Origin: Candidatus Rifleibacteriota bacterium | GTDB taxonomy: Bacteria; UBP17; UBA6191; JACPRK01 | DNA: 64,000 nt | Reading direction: 5' to 3' | NCBI GenBank assembly: GCA_016213865.1 | Contig: JACQZL010000423.1 | Coordinates: forward strand, 9,678-73,677 | Part shown: one piece after another, positions 1 through 8,408 of the stretch | How the letters are laid out: each line of letters starts with the position of its first letter | How positions within the stretch are numbered: the stretch's first letter is position 1 | Translations under genes and position numbers: made by a program | Notes under the pieces: generated by a model | The model's database searches: none | What the model was told of the DNA's origin: nothing | What the model saw: only the letters and a program-made list of their open reading frames with translations

Positions 1-79
1 CGTGACCCTTCGGCTCAGGCGGTTGCCCGTCCGATCTTGCCGTCGAGCCTTCCCGTGGCGATGCCGGCGAATCGGCGGT

Positions 80-1492
80 TCAACCGGCCCACGGAAGTGC
101 CTCGGTGGTCAGGTCCACGAAGAGCTCGTCGCCGGTCGAGCGAGGTCGGTCCGCGAATCCGCTTCGGGAGACGAGTGCGTGGGTCCGCGAACACTCCCGC
201 AAAGCGTCGCAAGCCGCGGCCCTGCGGGCCAGATCCTTCATGGTCCCAACGCCGCGAATCGGGGCTCGGCTCCACTTGATTTCAACGACCATCGCACGGG
301 TCCGGGAGTGGTCCAGCAGGACCCAGTCGAACTCCTCCAGGTTGGACCAGTGGCGCCCGGAGTAGGCTGACACGAAGGGCACCCGGCCGACCCAGTCGTG
401 CCGGAAGAGAGAGCCGATCACCGGCTCGACAGAGCCGGCGATGTACGCGTCGAGCGACGGGAGGACTTCATCCTCGAGGACCATCGCCGTGTCGCCGCAC
501 TCCAGGCGATCGCGGTTGGGGAACACGAATCTGTACCAGAAATCGACGAAGTGGTCCGCGATGCGGTAGAGCCCACGGCGGCTCTTCTCCGGATACCACT
601 CGGTGACGGGTACCTCGCGTGCGACCAGACCCAGTTCGCAAAGCGTGGCCAGATAACGTGTCAGATGGGCCCGTTCCAGCCCCGTCTTGCTCGATAGCTC
701 CGAGAACTTACGCGCTCCGCGGGCAATGGCCCCGAGTATCGACTGGTACACCCTGGGCGATCGCAGCTCGCTTCGAAGCAAAAAGGGCACTTCGTCGTAG
801 AGGAGCGAACCCCTCGCGAGAATGGAATCGCGGATGTTCTCGGCCAGGCCTTTCGAGGGTTCGAGTTGGGTCACGTACATCGGACTGCCTCCGACAACGC
901 AGTACAACGACAAGACGTCCTCGAAGGAACCCATGGGCCAGAGAAGCCCAATCTCTCGGACCCCGAACGGCTCGAGCTTCCACTGTCCCGTTCGGCGACC
1001 GTGCAGCGGACTGCGGGGAGAAAGCCCGATGTCCTCCATCATCGAGATACTCGAACCTGACAGCACGAGCTTGATGCGGGTCCGGCGGAGCCGAGCGTCC
1101 CAGCTCGCCTGCAGCCGAGACGGAAGGGACGGATCGCCTTCCACCGCGTAGGGGAACTCGTCCAGAAGAAGACCAAACGGCCTTTTCTCAGCCTGGTGAC
1201 CCAGGTAAGCCAGGCAAGCCTCCCAGCTCCCGAGAGACTGTACCGCCAGCACGGGGTCTTCAAAGAACTCCGCAAGTCGCCGGCTCAGGCGCGAAAGCTC
1301 ATCGACAGGCGTGGTTTGAACGCAGACATGATACAGGACCGGCACCTTCGACCGGTGCGCAAGATGCTGCAGGAGCCAGGTCTTGCCGACCCTGCGGCGT
1401 CCGTAGAGGACGAGCAGTTGCGCGCTGCTCTTGGCCAGCGACTGTTCGAGGAACTCGAGCTCAGCCACTCGGTTGACGAAGGTGTCTTTCAT
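80..1492 (-). CDS. ATP-binding protein, archaeal-ATPase/DUF234 type
   Basis: This 470-residue protein reads as a P-loop ATPase of the archaeal ATPase group (COG1672-like). Walker A is GRRRVGKT near residues 31-38 and Walker B is LLLDEFPY near residue 110. A winged-helix-like stretch follows at about 250-300 (FSELSSKTGLERAHLTRYL). The C-terminal third has the DUF234 pattern with a PD-(D/E)XK-like core, EFDWVLLD followed by VVEIKW. Such proteins are often linked to defence or mobile functions, but the substrate is unknown. The start is the ATG 11 nt downstream of the predicted transcription start, with no Shine-Dalgarno sequence. It stands alone; the next gene begins over 400 nt away. The family call is solid and the biological role is not known. 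Confidence 0.85.
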   Translation of the reverse strand: MKDTFVNRVAELEFLEQSLAKSSAQLLVLYGRRRVGKTWLLQHLAHRSKVPVLYHVCVQTTPVDELSRLSRRLAEFFEDPVLAVQSLGSWEACLAYLGHQAEKRPFGLLLDEFPYAVEGDPSLPSRLQASWDARLRRTRIKLVLSGSSISMMEDIGLSPRSPLHGRRTGQWKLEPFGVREIGLLWPMGSFEDVLSLYCVVGGSPMYVTQLEPSKGLAENIRDSILARGSLLYDEVPFLLRSELRSPRVYQSILGAIARGARKFSELSSKTGLERAHLTRYLATLCELGLVAREVPVTEWYPEKSRRGLYRIADHFVDFWYRFVFPNRDRLECGDTAMVLEDEVLPSLDAYIAGSVEPVIGSLFRHDWVGRVPFVSAYSGRHWSNLEEFDWVLLDHSRTRAMVVEIKWSRAPIRGVGTMKDLARRAAACDALRECSRTHALVSRSGFADRPRSTGDELFVDLTTEALPWAG

Positions 1493-1937
1493 ACCGAAGA
1501 TGCACTTGAATTATACTAATGCAGGTGCAGCCAAGCAAGCGTTGAAGGCTCGAGGGGGAGCATCCCGACAAGGTCGCGAGGTTGGAGTTGGGAGCCGGGA
1601 ACTCGACGCGCGGGCTCGGGGCCCCGACCGCACCCGAGCCTCCGGCCGGGCCGTCCGTTGTGACCGTGATCATGGACGACGGGGGTGAGGAGCCCCCCGG
1701 CGGGGGGAGCCAGGAGCGGATGACGGCGACGTCGAGTTCGAGGACCTGGCCGGCTCGACCCACGGCCGCCTCCAGCTCCTGGGGCCCACCGTCCGGACTC
1801 CGAAACCTCGAGGGTCCTGCAGGGCTCAGAGCCTGTGAATCTACTGGAGAGGCCGCCAGAGTAGGTCAGTGGGGCAGGCAAGATGCCTGCCCCACTTCAT
1901 CAGAACTCGGGAATCCAGTGATTTGAATTCGCACGCC
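1493..1937. repeat. intergenic region with a perfect 12-bp hairpin
   Basis: No convincing gene is seen in this 445-nt gap apart from the promoter at its left end. At 1869-1895 GTGGGGCAGGCA and its exact reverse complement flank a 3-nt loop. No T-tract follows on either strand, so it looks like a REP-type intergenic palindrome rather than an intrinsic terminator, although it lies about 43 nt beyond the stop of the lipoprotein gene. Confidence 0.5.
1510..1538 (-). promoter_or_regulatory. sigma-70-type promoter of the DUF234 ATPase gene
   Basis: On the minus strand TTGCTT (1538-1533) is followed after 17 nt by a perfect TATAAT (1515-1510). Transcription would start near 1503, leaving only about 11 nt before the ATG at 1492, so the message would be almost leaderless. 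Confidence 0.6.
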
Positions 1938-3026
1938 TCAGGCCCCCGGCGCCTGGCCGTGGGACCGGCAGCCGAGGCCCAGTCCATCGGACGTCAGGTG
2001 GTACTCCTCGACCGAGCTGTCGTAGGGCTTGCCGGGATCGCGAGGCAGCCGGGACAGGTAGCCGCAGTCGACCAGCATCTGCAGGAGAGGCAGGTCCAAC
2101 CGCTCGAGCTTGACGTTGTTTTCCCGGCAGTAGCGCTCGACGGCCCGGGAGATTTCCCGCTGCTGATCCCAGCACGCGTCGGCGTTCGAGCCGTGGATGC
2201 GGCAGGTGACACCCTCGTCGCCGAACCGGTAGTGGTTCGTGGAGCCCGCGCCCTGACCCGGGTCCTGAGAGAGGACCTCGAGTATCTGGGCATCGAAGAG
2301 GGTGAGGACCATCCAGTCCTGGCTGCTCTCCAGCTTCACGTTGTAGCGCTCGCAATAGTGCCTGGCGGTAGCTGCCAGGACCTCCTGATTGTGGAAGCAG
2401 GCCTCGTCGGCATCCAAATCGGCGTTGAACCCAGGCTGGCCCCAGCCGCCCTTGGGGGTGTTGTCCCGCGAGCCGTGGACGCTGCAGGAGACGCCCCGGT
2501 CGCCCGGATAGCTGTAGCGCGAGAGCGGTTCGGCGGTGCCACCGTTTCGATGGGCCAGCTCGCCCAGACAGCGGGCTTCACGCAACCGGGCGACCGTCTC
2601 GGGGGTGACGTTCTCGATCGCCTCGCCCGAGTGGGTCTGGTTGAAGCGAGCGATGGCCTCCTCGAGGCGGATCTGATTGTCAAAGCAGATGCTGCGATCG
2701 ATCTCGTCGCCCGGGTCCACGGCTTCCTCGCCGGTCGACACGGTCCCGTCGCTCTCGAGCCCAGGCAGCTCCTGGGCCTCGAGGCCGGCGCCTTCTTGCC
2801 CCGGAGCAGCGGGGAGCGCGCCCGCGTCGGAGACCGCGGAGCCGCCCAGGGCCGGGTCCACGATGGGGACATCGCCTTCATTGAAGGTCCCGTCCGAGTG
2901 AGGGGCTGAAGCCTGCTCCGAAGCGGCAGCCGGCGTCTGCTGCGACGAGCTCGTGCAACCCCCGGCGAACTGCATGCCCACGGCCAGGATCATCAGGACG
3001 GCGGTCATCATTGCGGTGCAGGACAT
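1938..3026 (-). CDS. lipoprotein with three pilin-head-like cysteine repeats
   Basis: This 362-residue exported protein has a hydrophobic signal ending in a lipobox-like AGGC at about residue 24, so it is probably lipid-anchored. After a Pro/Ala/Gly-rich linker (about 25-105) come three tandem units of about 75-85 residues. Each begins CF.NQ, CFHNQ or CWDQQ with an amphipathic helix (EAIARF, ATARHYC, RAVERYC) and ends with G..GV.C..HG or a close variant (VSCSVHG, VTCRIHG, LGCRSHG). The start pattern and terminal C..HG resemble the C-terminal heads of type IV prepilins and pseudopilins, but no prepilin N-terminus is present. It lies downstream of the acyl carrier protein gene on the same strand, separated by a terminator. 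Function unknown; the repeat call is direct and the pilin relation is inference. Confidence 0.8.
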   Translation of the reverse strand: MSCTAMMTAVLMILAVGMQFAGGCTSSSQQTPAAASEQASAPHSDGTFNEGDVPIVDPALGGSAVSDAGALPAAPGQEGAGLEAQELPGLESDGTVSTGEEAVDPGDEIDRSICFDNQIRLEEAIARFNQTHSGEAIENVTPETVARLREARCLGELAHRNGGTAEPLSRYSYPGDRGVSCSVHGSRDNTPKGGWGQPGFNADLDADEACFHNQEVLAATARHYCERYNVKLESSQDWMVLTLFDAQILEVLSQDPGQGAGSTNHYRFGDEGVTCRIHGSNADACWDQQREISRAVERYCRENNVKLERLDLPLLQMLVDCGYLSRLPRDPGKPYDSSVEEYHLTSDGLGLGCRSHGQAPGA

Positions 3027-3116
3027 GGGGCCTCCTCGGCGTCACTTCACGGACGGCCGAGAAGAAGCAAGGCTTGCGCCATGCCTGCAGATTCAAGCTC
3101 CGATGCGGCTCGTGGC

Positions 3117-3152
3117 AAAACCCGCCCTCGCGCAAGGCGTCAAGGGCGGGTT
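3117..3152 (-). terminator. intrinsic terminator after the acyl carrier protein gene
   Basis: On the minus strand AACCCGCCCT (3152-3143) pairs perfectly with AGGGCGGGTT (3128-3119), followed by a run of four T. It begins about 30 nt after the acyl carrier protein stop codon. Confidence 0.75.
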
Positions 3153-3182
3153 ACCACGTATCCGGCCGGTTACCCGGCGCCG

Positions 3183-3572
3183 TCACTGCACGGTCAGCTT
3201 GTGCTCGATGTACTTCACGAGCATCTCGACCGTGTAGAAGCGGGCTAGCTCCGAGACAGGCAGGTCGCTGCCGGCGCTGGAAACGTCGATGTACGGGTAG
3301 CGCGTCTTGAGGACCTGCATCCCGTCGCCCGTCAGCTTGCCGCCACTGACGTATTGCTTGTTGCTGAAGATCTCCTGCGGGAAGAGCTCGCCCTGCGGGA
3401 TCTTGACACCGAAGGCCTTCTCCATGCGAAAGATGATGTCGACGAAGTCGATCGACTCCGCTTCGAGATCACGGGTCAGCGACGTCTGAGGCTGCAGTCG
3501 GTCTTCGTCGGCGCCCAGCGCCTCTGCCAGACAGCCCTTGACTTTGGTATAGATCTCGTCGCGACTCATCAT
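3183..3572 (-). CDS. acyl carrier protein-like protein
   Basis: This 129-residue protein carries a phosphopantetheine attachment motif, DLEAESIDFVDIIFRMEK, with the modifiable Ser near residue 40. The preceding helix (DEIYTKVKGCLAEALG) and following GVKIP are typical of acyl carrier proteins. It is longer than AcpP (about 80 residues) because of an extra stretch after about residue 65 (KLTGDGMQVLKTRYPYIDVSS) before the last helix. The start is the first of two adjacent ATG codons, with AAGGAG nine nt upstream; longer readings lack a ribosome site. It stands alone between a promoter and a terminator, away from fatty-acid synthesis genes, so a specialised carrier for a lipid or secondary product is more likely than the housekeeping AcpP. 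Confidence 0.88.
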   Translation of the reverse strand: MMSRDEIYTKVKGCLAEALGADEDRLQPQTSLTRDLEAESIDFVDIIFRMEKAFGVKIPQGELFPQEIFSNKQYVSGGKLTGDGMQVLKTRYPYIDVSSAGSDLPVSELARFYTVEMLVKYIEHKLTVQ

Positions 3573-3641
3573 GGTGACCCGCTCCTTGCAGCGCGGCAAC
3601 ATTAAGACCTGGGGCCCGATCCCCGCATTTTCGGGACGCGC

Positions 3642-3671
3642 AGTATAACAGACCTTCAAAACCAGCGGCAA
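3642..3671 (-). promoter_or_regulatory. promoter of the acyl carrier protein gene
   Basis: On the minus strand TTGCCG (3671-3666) lies 18 nt from TATACT (3647-3642), about 65 nt before the ribosome site. It lies in the gap shared with the divergent M48 protease gene. Confidence 0.5.
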
Positions 3672-3699
3672 GCAGATTCGACCCCTCGGAGGGCGTTGC

Positions 3700-4902
3700 A
3701 TGGCCAGTCCTCGACTCCTGGCGTTCTTTACTCTGAGCCCGGCCCTGTTGATTGCAGAGCTGGCCCTGTGGCCGGACGTTTCGAGCGGCGAGCGAACCGT
3801 CGGCCGCTTCCTGCCCGAGGTCGTCGCCCGCTCCGAGGCCTATACCGCGGCGCGTCACGCGTGGTGGCTCTTCGCCGTGGTCTCGAGCCTGGTCCTGCTC
3901 GCGTTCATGGCCACCCCCACGCTCTCTCGGGCTTTCGAGCGTCTCTTCGACCGGCGGGGGCTCAGTCTGGCCGCCAGGGCCGCCTGTGTGGCGGCTTCCG
4001 TCGTTTGCATCCTCCAGGGTCTCGGCCTGACCTTCGCCTTCGCGTCGCGCTACCTGCTCGATTTGCGCTTCGGGTTGACGCGCCAGGAGCCGTCGGCCTG
4101 GCTCCGCGATCAGCTCGTCGCGCGAAGCCTGACCGTCGCCCTTCTGGTCGCCGTCTTGACGGGCGTGGTACTCCTCGGACACCGGTTCGGCCGGCGGTGG
4201 TGGCTCCCGGCATGCCTCGCCGGGACCGTGCTCGTGTTGGCGCTGGTCGCGCTCGAGCCCATCTGCATCGATCCCCTCTTCAACGAGTACACGCCGCTCG
4301 GCTCCCGCCCGGGTGCGGCGCCGTTCCTGGCGCTGGCGAACCGCGCCGGGTTCGACCCCGAGCGCCTCTTCGTGGCAGACGCCAGCAGACAGACACGCAA
4401 GGTCAACGCTTTCATCAATGGCCTGGGGCCGACGGAGCGGATCTCGTTCTGGGACACACTCCTCGACACGGCGAACGCGGACGAGGCCGCCCTCGTCCTG
4501 GCCCACGAACTGGGGCACTGGAAGGCCCGCCACGTGCGGCTCGGCACGCTGCTGGGCATCCTCGGGTTGGTGGTCGCCGTGACTCTCCTGGCGGTCCTCT
4601 TTCCCCAACCGACTCCAAGGGAGGTCCCGGCCCTGCTCTTCGCCGTCTTCCTGATGAACCTGACGAGTCTGCCGCTCCAGAGCGCCGCCAGCCGCTGGAT
4701 GGAGGCGCAAGCCGATTGGATGTCGCTCGAGCTGACCCGCCACCCGGACGCCTACATCCGGGCCGAAGAGCGCCTGGCGACCCGGAACCTCTCCGACTTG
4801 ACCCCGTCGCCCTTCGTGGTCTGGGTAGCCTATACGCACCCTCCGGTGGGCGATCGCATCGAGATGGGACTGCGCTTCCAGGAGGCCACGTCCGAGAAGT
4901 GA
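3700..4902 (+). CDS. M48 family metallopeptidase (CAAX prenyl protease 1/Ste24-like)
   Basis: This 400-residue integral membrane protein belongs to the Ste24-type zinc metalloproteases. The zinc motif HELGH is at residues 269-273 in AHELGHWKARH, and the third ligand is the Glu of EAQAD near residue 341. Several hydrophobic segments lie before the catalytic region (about 5-25, 55-72, 92-112, 143-160, 168-186) and two after it (about 283-300 and 312-325). The family cleaves or quality-controls membrane and prenylated proteins. In bacteria the substrate is usually unknown. It is divergent from the acyl carrier protein gene with a 127-nt gap and is followed by a GC-rich hairpin repeat. Confidence 0.92.
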   Translation: MASPRLLAFFTLSPALLIAELALWPDVSSGERTVGRFLPEVVARSEAYTAARHAWWLFAVVSSLVLLAFMATPTLSRAFERLFDRRGLSLAARAACVAASVVCILQGLGLTFAFASRYLLDLRFGLTRQEPSAWLRDQLVARSLTVALLVAVLTGVVLLGHRFGRRWWLPACLAGTVLVLALVALEPICIDPLFNEYTPLGSRPGAAPFLALANRAGFDPERLFVADASRQTRKVNAFINGLGPTERISFWDTLLDTANADEAALVLAHELGHWKARHVRLGTLLGILGLVVAVTLLAVLFPQPTPREVPALLFAVFLMNLTSLPLQSAASRWMEAQADWMSLELTRHPDAYIRAEERLATRNLSDLTPSPFVVWVAYTHPPVGDRIEMGLRFQEATSEK

Positions 4903-4979
4903 AGGCTCGGGGACCCGGGGCCTGGAGCAACGGTACGGGGGTCTCGGATTCCGAGTCTGGCCGGTCTCCTCCACCCCTG

Positions 4980-5000
4980 CCCTCCCCCGGAGGGGGAGGG
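4980..5000. repeat. GC-rich perfect hairpin, intergenic repeat
   Basis: CCCTCCCCC and its exact complement flank a 3-nt loop. A related element (CCCTCC-G-CCCCCGGGGGAGGG) lies at about 58967-58986, at the 5' end of the gamma-glutamyltransferase reading frame, so this is probably a dispersed palindromic repeat. Confidence 0.5.
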
Positions 5001-5089
5001 GGTCAGCCGGGTCTTCCCCGGGCAACTTCTCGGGCGTCGGGGTGGTAGTCGAGTCCGGCCGCCTCGGGTAGCGTGACGGCTTCATTGCC

Positions 5090-6436
5090 ATGCGAACAAA
5101 CCTCCTCTTGCTCTGGCTGATCGCAGCTCTGCTGCTCGCGCCTCTTTCCCCCGCCCTGGCCAAGGGCGACGCCGCGCTGGCCCGCGACGCGGTCGCGGCC
5201 GTCCGGGAGTTCAACCGCGCGCTGGCCCGACAGGACCCGGACGGTGTGCGCCAGAAGTTCGCCAAGATGGCCGAGGATGCCTTTGCGTTCTACCGGGGAA
5301 CGGCCGACCTCTTCTATCGCGACCTGGTCGACCGATCAGCCCCGTGGGCCGCAGATGTCTTCGCCGCGGATGCCCCCGTTTGCTGGCTCACCGGCGACTG
5401 CCACGTGCAGAACTTCGCCACGCGCCGTCTGCCCGACGGCCGCGTCGTGTTCGACTACGTCGACCTGGACGAGGCGATGCCGGCCCCGTATCTGTGGGAC
5501 CTGCGGCGCCTGGCAGCGAGCCTGGCCCTGGCCGCGAAGGTATCGAACCTGGGGCACAAGGTCGGGGTCGAGGCCTCGTCAGTCATGGCCGGCGCCTATG
5601 TCCGGACGCTCGATTCGCTCGCGCAGGGAGATTCCGCGGCCAGCCTCGTCATCGACGCCGCCCATGCGGAGGGCAAGCTCAAGTCCTTGCTCGAGGACGT
5701 GGCGGCGACCGACGGCGAGAAGTGGCTCGCCAAGAAGCTCGACAAGGCAGACCGCAGTCGCTTTCGCGAATCCGACGAGGTCCAGCGCGTCCAATCGGCC
5801 CCCTTCGTCCCCGGATTGAACGTCTTCGCGGGTGGCGTCGCCCGGCCCAGGTCCAAGGCGACCGGTTTCTTCACGCTCAAGGACGCCGCGCGGCGGCTGG
5901 CCAAGGGCATCGGCAGCCTGGGCCGCCAGAGGTTCTTCCTCCTGCTGGAGGGTCCGGCCTCCGGCTGGTCGGACGACGTCGTCCTGGAATTGAAGCAGTC
6001 GGGCCCGTCGGTGCTGGCACCCTACGTGAAGAAGGACGGAGCCCCGGCGCCGGATGCAGTGGACCGGGTCCTCGAAGCCTACCGGCACCTCTGCCCGCGG
6101 CCACCGGTCCTCCTCGGCAAGCTCTCGCTCGAGGACGGCCGGCAGTTCCTGGCCAAGCCACTCACCGCCTTCGAAGAGAAGTACGATCTGGCCGATCCTG
6201 GCGACGAGGACGACTTCTCCGCAGCGGCCGCCGCGATGGGCACACTGCTGGCGCGGAGCCACGCCACGGCCGGGGCGGCAAAGACGATCCGAGCCCGGAT
6301 CGGCGAGCGGCGCCGGGAGTTCCAGGACAGCCTGAGCGAGTTCTCGGCCGCGTACTACGAGCAGGCCAAGGCCGACTTCAAGGCCTTCCGGGACGCCATC
6401 GAGGCCTCGCCGATGCTGGGTCTCGGTAAGCAGTAA
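5090..6436 (+). CDS. secreted DUF2252 family protein
   Basis: This 448-residue protein starts with a signal peptide (LLLLWLIAALLLAPLSPALA, cleavage near residue 25). The rest matches DUF2252: FYRGTADLFYRDL, then the signature GDCHVQNFATRRLPDG with FDYVDLDEAMPAPYLWDLRRLAASL, which resembles the catalytic and metal-binding loops of the aminoglycoside-phosphotransferase/kinase-like fold. Most DUF2252 proteins are cytoplasmic, so the clear signal peptide is notable. No biochemical function is established. It is a single gene flanked by palindromic repeats on both sides. Confidence 0.88.
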   Translation: MRTNLLLLWLIAALLLAPLSPALAKGDAALARDAVAAVREFNRALARQDPDGVRQKFAKMAEDAFAFYRGTADLFYRDLVDRSAPWAADVFAADAPVCWLTGDCHVQNFATRRLPDGRVVFDYVDLDEAMPAPYLWDLRRLAASLALAAKVSNLGHKVGVEASSVMAGAYVRTLDSLAQGDSAASLVIDAAHAEGKLKSLLEDVAATDGEKWLAKKLDKADRSRFRESDEVQRVQSAPFVPGLNVFAGGVARPRSKATGFFTLKDAARRLAKGIGSLGRQRFFLLLEGPASGWSDDVVLELKQSGPSVLAPYVKKDGAPAPDAVDRVLEAYRHLCPRPPVLLGKLSLEDGRQFLAKPLTAFEEKYDLADPGDEDDFSAAAAAMGTLLARSHATAGAAKTIRARIGERRREFQDSLSEFSAAYYEQAKADFKAFRDAIEASPMLGLGKQ

Positions 6437-6487
6437 GCGTCTTGGGTACCGATTATGCGGTTCCCGGGGAGTCGCGTTTTCGAGTAA

Positions 6488-6640
6488 CCGTTCGCCCTGA
6501 GCCGCCGAGCGTAGCGAGGCGAGTCGAAGGCATGTCCTGAGCTTGTCGAAGGGGCGGGAGAAGCGGCGCCGGGAGCCGTGCTTCGACGCGGAGGCTCTCC
6601 TGAGCCCGTCGAAGGGTCGCCTCCGGCTCAGCACGAACGG
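6488..6640. repeat. MITE-like palindromic repeat with terminal inverted repeats
   Basis: The element opens with CCGTTCGCCCTGAGCC and closes with the near-exact complement GGCTCAGCACGAACGG. Inside are repeated units of the form CCTGAGC..GTCGAAGG in both orientations. It has no coding capacity of its own. Reading frames that begin inside it and run into the next gene (from 6543) use repeat DNA and are not the true start. A fragment of the same unit (GCTTGTCGAAGGG) adjoins the larger repeat at 21468. Confidence 0.65.
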
Positions 6641-6734
6641 GTCCTCGGATCCCCGGGAACTGCGCGCGCTCCCCCTCCGCCCCCTGCTCTGGCGGAACCG
6701 GCCGGAGCCACGTAAACTTCCATCTGCCGTGAGC

Positions 6735-7994
6735 ATGATGGACCGGACCCCAGCAGAGCCCTCGCCCGTAACGGATCTCGATCTGCACGACTGGGCCCCT
6801 GCTCCCCGCAAGGCCCAGCCCGAGCGCATCGTGGCAGGCCTGCTCTTCGCCGGCCTGTTGCTCTTCGGCGTCGTGCGCGGCGTGCAGTCCGGCAGCGAGC
6901 TGATGGCTGCCGCAGATTTCTGGACCACCTTCGTGCCGGTCAATTGCACCATCGCCGAGTGCGAGGCGTATCTCGGTCATGCAACCGATCCCTCCAAGCG
7001 TGCCTTCAAGGTCAGGTACACCGTGGAGGACAACGGCCATCTCGTCTCGCGTCAGACCGTGCTCGAGCTGCCTCCCGACCACCCCTCGCTGGCAGCGAGC
7101 AGTCTTCCCTTCAGCGTCAACCAGATCGTCCGCGGCTGGACGGTACCCGGATGGCCGGACGCCTCGACCCTGGAGACGCCCCCCGAGTTTCGGCTCGCGG
7201 ACGGGTTGCTGGCGGTTGGGAGCCTGGCCCTGGGCATGCTCGGGTCATTCTGGTGGTTCCGAACCAGGACGGATGCAGGGCGCGTGCTCGATCCGCCCAA
7301 GGAGATGGCAGCCGGGGTCCTGCTCTTCGATGCGCGCGCATGCCTTCCTCCTTTGAAGGTCGAACCGGGACACAGACTGCCCCACCGCCTCCGGCCGGAG
7401 CCTCCGCCTCATCTCCAATGGCTCACCTGGCTGACTGCCACGGTGGCACTCGGGTTATCGGCGTCGCTGGCAGCGTACAGCGCGGCCCGAGCTTCGATCT
7501 GGAACATGCCCAGGGGCATGGCCTTCCTCTTCGCGGTCCTGGCCGCGGCCACGGGCGGGTTTTGCCTGGTCCAGACCGTTCGTCACTTCCAGGCCTGGCT
7601 GCGTTCGCGCGGCCTGGCTCTCGAGCTATCCTTCTGGCCCATCCGCACGGGTACGCCGGCGCGCTGCGCGTTCGTCACGGAGCGCAGGGTCTCTTGCAGC
7701 CAGGTGCAACTGAACCTGCTCAGGGAGGAATCCACCGGTCTGGGTGCGGACGGAGAGGCGGCTGAGCTGGTTTTCGAGCAAGTCCTGGCAACCGCGGAAC
7801 GCGTCGAGCTCGGCCATGAGAACCCCTGGGACGTCCCGGGCGAGTTCACCGTTCCTCGAGAGGCCCCACACTCTCTGACGGGGCAGAGCTGTTCGATCGA
7901 ATGGCGGCTCGAGCTGCACCTGGAGGTACCGGGCGGCGCTCGTCTGGTCCGCGTGTTTCCTCTCCTGGTGATCCCGCCGGAGGCCTTGCATTGA
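6735..7994 (+). CDS. membrane protein with DUF3592-like and arrestin-like domains
   Basis: This protein of about 419 residues has a first transmembrane segment at about 32-47 and an extracytoplasmic DUF3592-like domain (about 55-145, with CTIAECEAYL and F.V.Y.VEDNG). Further membrane segments follow at about 155-172, 235-255 and 267-285. The C-terminal soluble domain has a beta-sandwich pattern ending in FTVPREAPHSLTG..CSIEWRLELHLEVPGG, as in arrestin-like domains paired with DUF3592. The start is the ATG pair at 6735/6738, or the GTG six nt earlier, chosen because upstream codons lie in a dispersed repeat. It is translationally coupled to the next gene. Function unknown. Confidence 0.75.
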   Translation: MMDRTPAEPSPVTDLDLHDWAPAPRKAQPERIVAGLLFAGLLLFGVVRGVQSGSELMAAADFWTTFVPVNCTIAECEAYLGHATDPSKRAFKVRYTVEDNGHLVSRQTVLELPPDHPSLAASSLPFSVNQIVRGWTVPGWPDASTLETPPEFRLADGLLAVGSLALGMLGSFWWFRTRTDAGRVLDPPKEMAAGVLLFDARACLPPLKVEPGHRLPHRLRPEPPPHLQWLTWLTATVALGLSASLAAYSAARASIWNMPRGMAFLFAVLAAATGGFCLVQTVRHFQAWLRSRGLALELSFWPIRTGTPARCAFVTERRVSCSQVQLNLLREESTGLGADGEAAELVFEQVLATAERVELGHENPWDVPGEFTVPREAPHSLTGQSCSIEWRLELHLEVPGGARLVRVFPLLVIPPEALH

Positions 7995-8359
7995 ACCGCG
8001 CCGCCGGCCTCTCCATCCGCCTGGACAAGGGCAGCGAATCCCCGCCTCCCGGCGGCTGGGTCCGTGGTGTCGTCGAGCTGAAGGCCACCACCAAGACCGT
8101 CACGGGCGTCCTCGAGGTCGCTCTCATCTGGAAGACGATCGGCAAATCGGCAAACGACTGCCGGATAGGGTGCTTCCAGACGCTGGTCCCGAATCGCGCC
8201 GTCGAGCCTGGCCAACAGTATCGATTCAGCCTGCCGGCCCCCACGTTGCCACGGACCATGGACACCAAGCACTTCGCCATCCGCTGGTTCGTACGCGCCC
8301 GGCTGCGGCCGGCCCAGGGAGAGCCCTTCTTCGGCAGCCACCTCCTCGCGATCCGCTGA
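7991..8359 (+). CDS. small arrestin-like protein, TTG start coupled to the preceding gene
   Basis: This protein of about 122 residues starts at a TTG that overlaps the stop of the preceding membrane protein, with GGAGG exactly seven nt upstream at 7979-7983. The sequence PGGWVRGVVELK, then ALIWKTIGKSANDC and FSLPAPTLPRTM....FAIRWFVRARL, follows the arrestin-like beta-sandwich seen at the end of its neighbour, so the two probably act together. An ATG at 7901 would overlap the upstream gene by 94 nt and is less likely. The coupling is direct; the fold is inferred and the function unknown. Confidence 0.72.
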   Translation: MNRAAGLSIRLDKGSESPPPGGWVRGVVELKATTKTVTGVLEVALIWKTIGKSANDCRIGCFQTLVPNRAVEPGQQYRFSLPAPTLPRTMDTKHFAIRWFVRARLRPAQGEPFFGSHLLAIR

Positions 8360-8408
8360 GGGAGCGATGGCGTAAGAGCAAACCACGGTGACCTCAGGCC
8401 GCCGTTTC

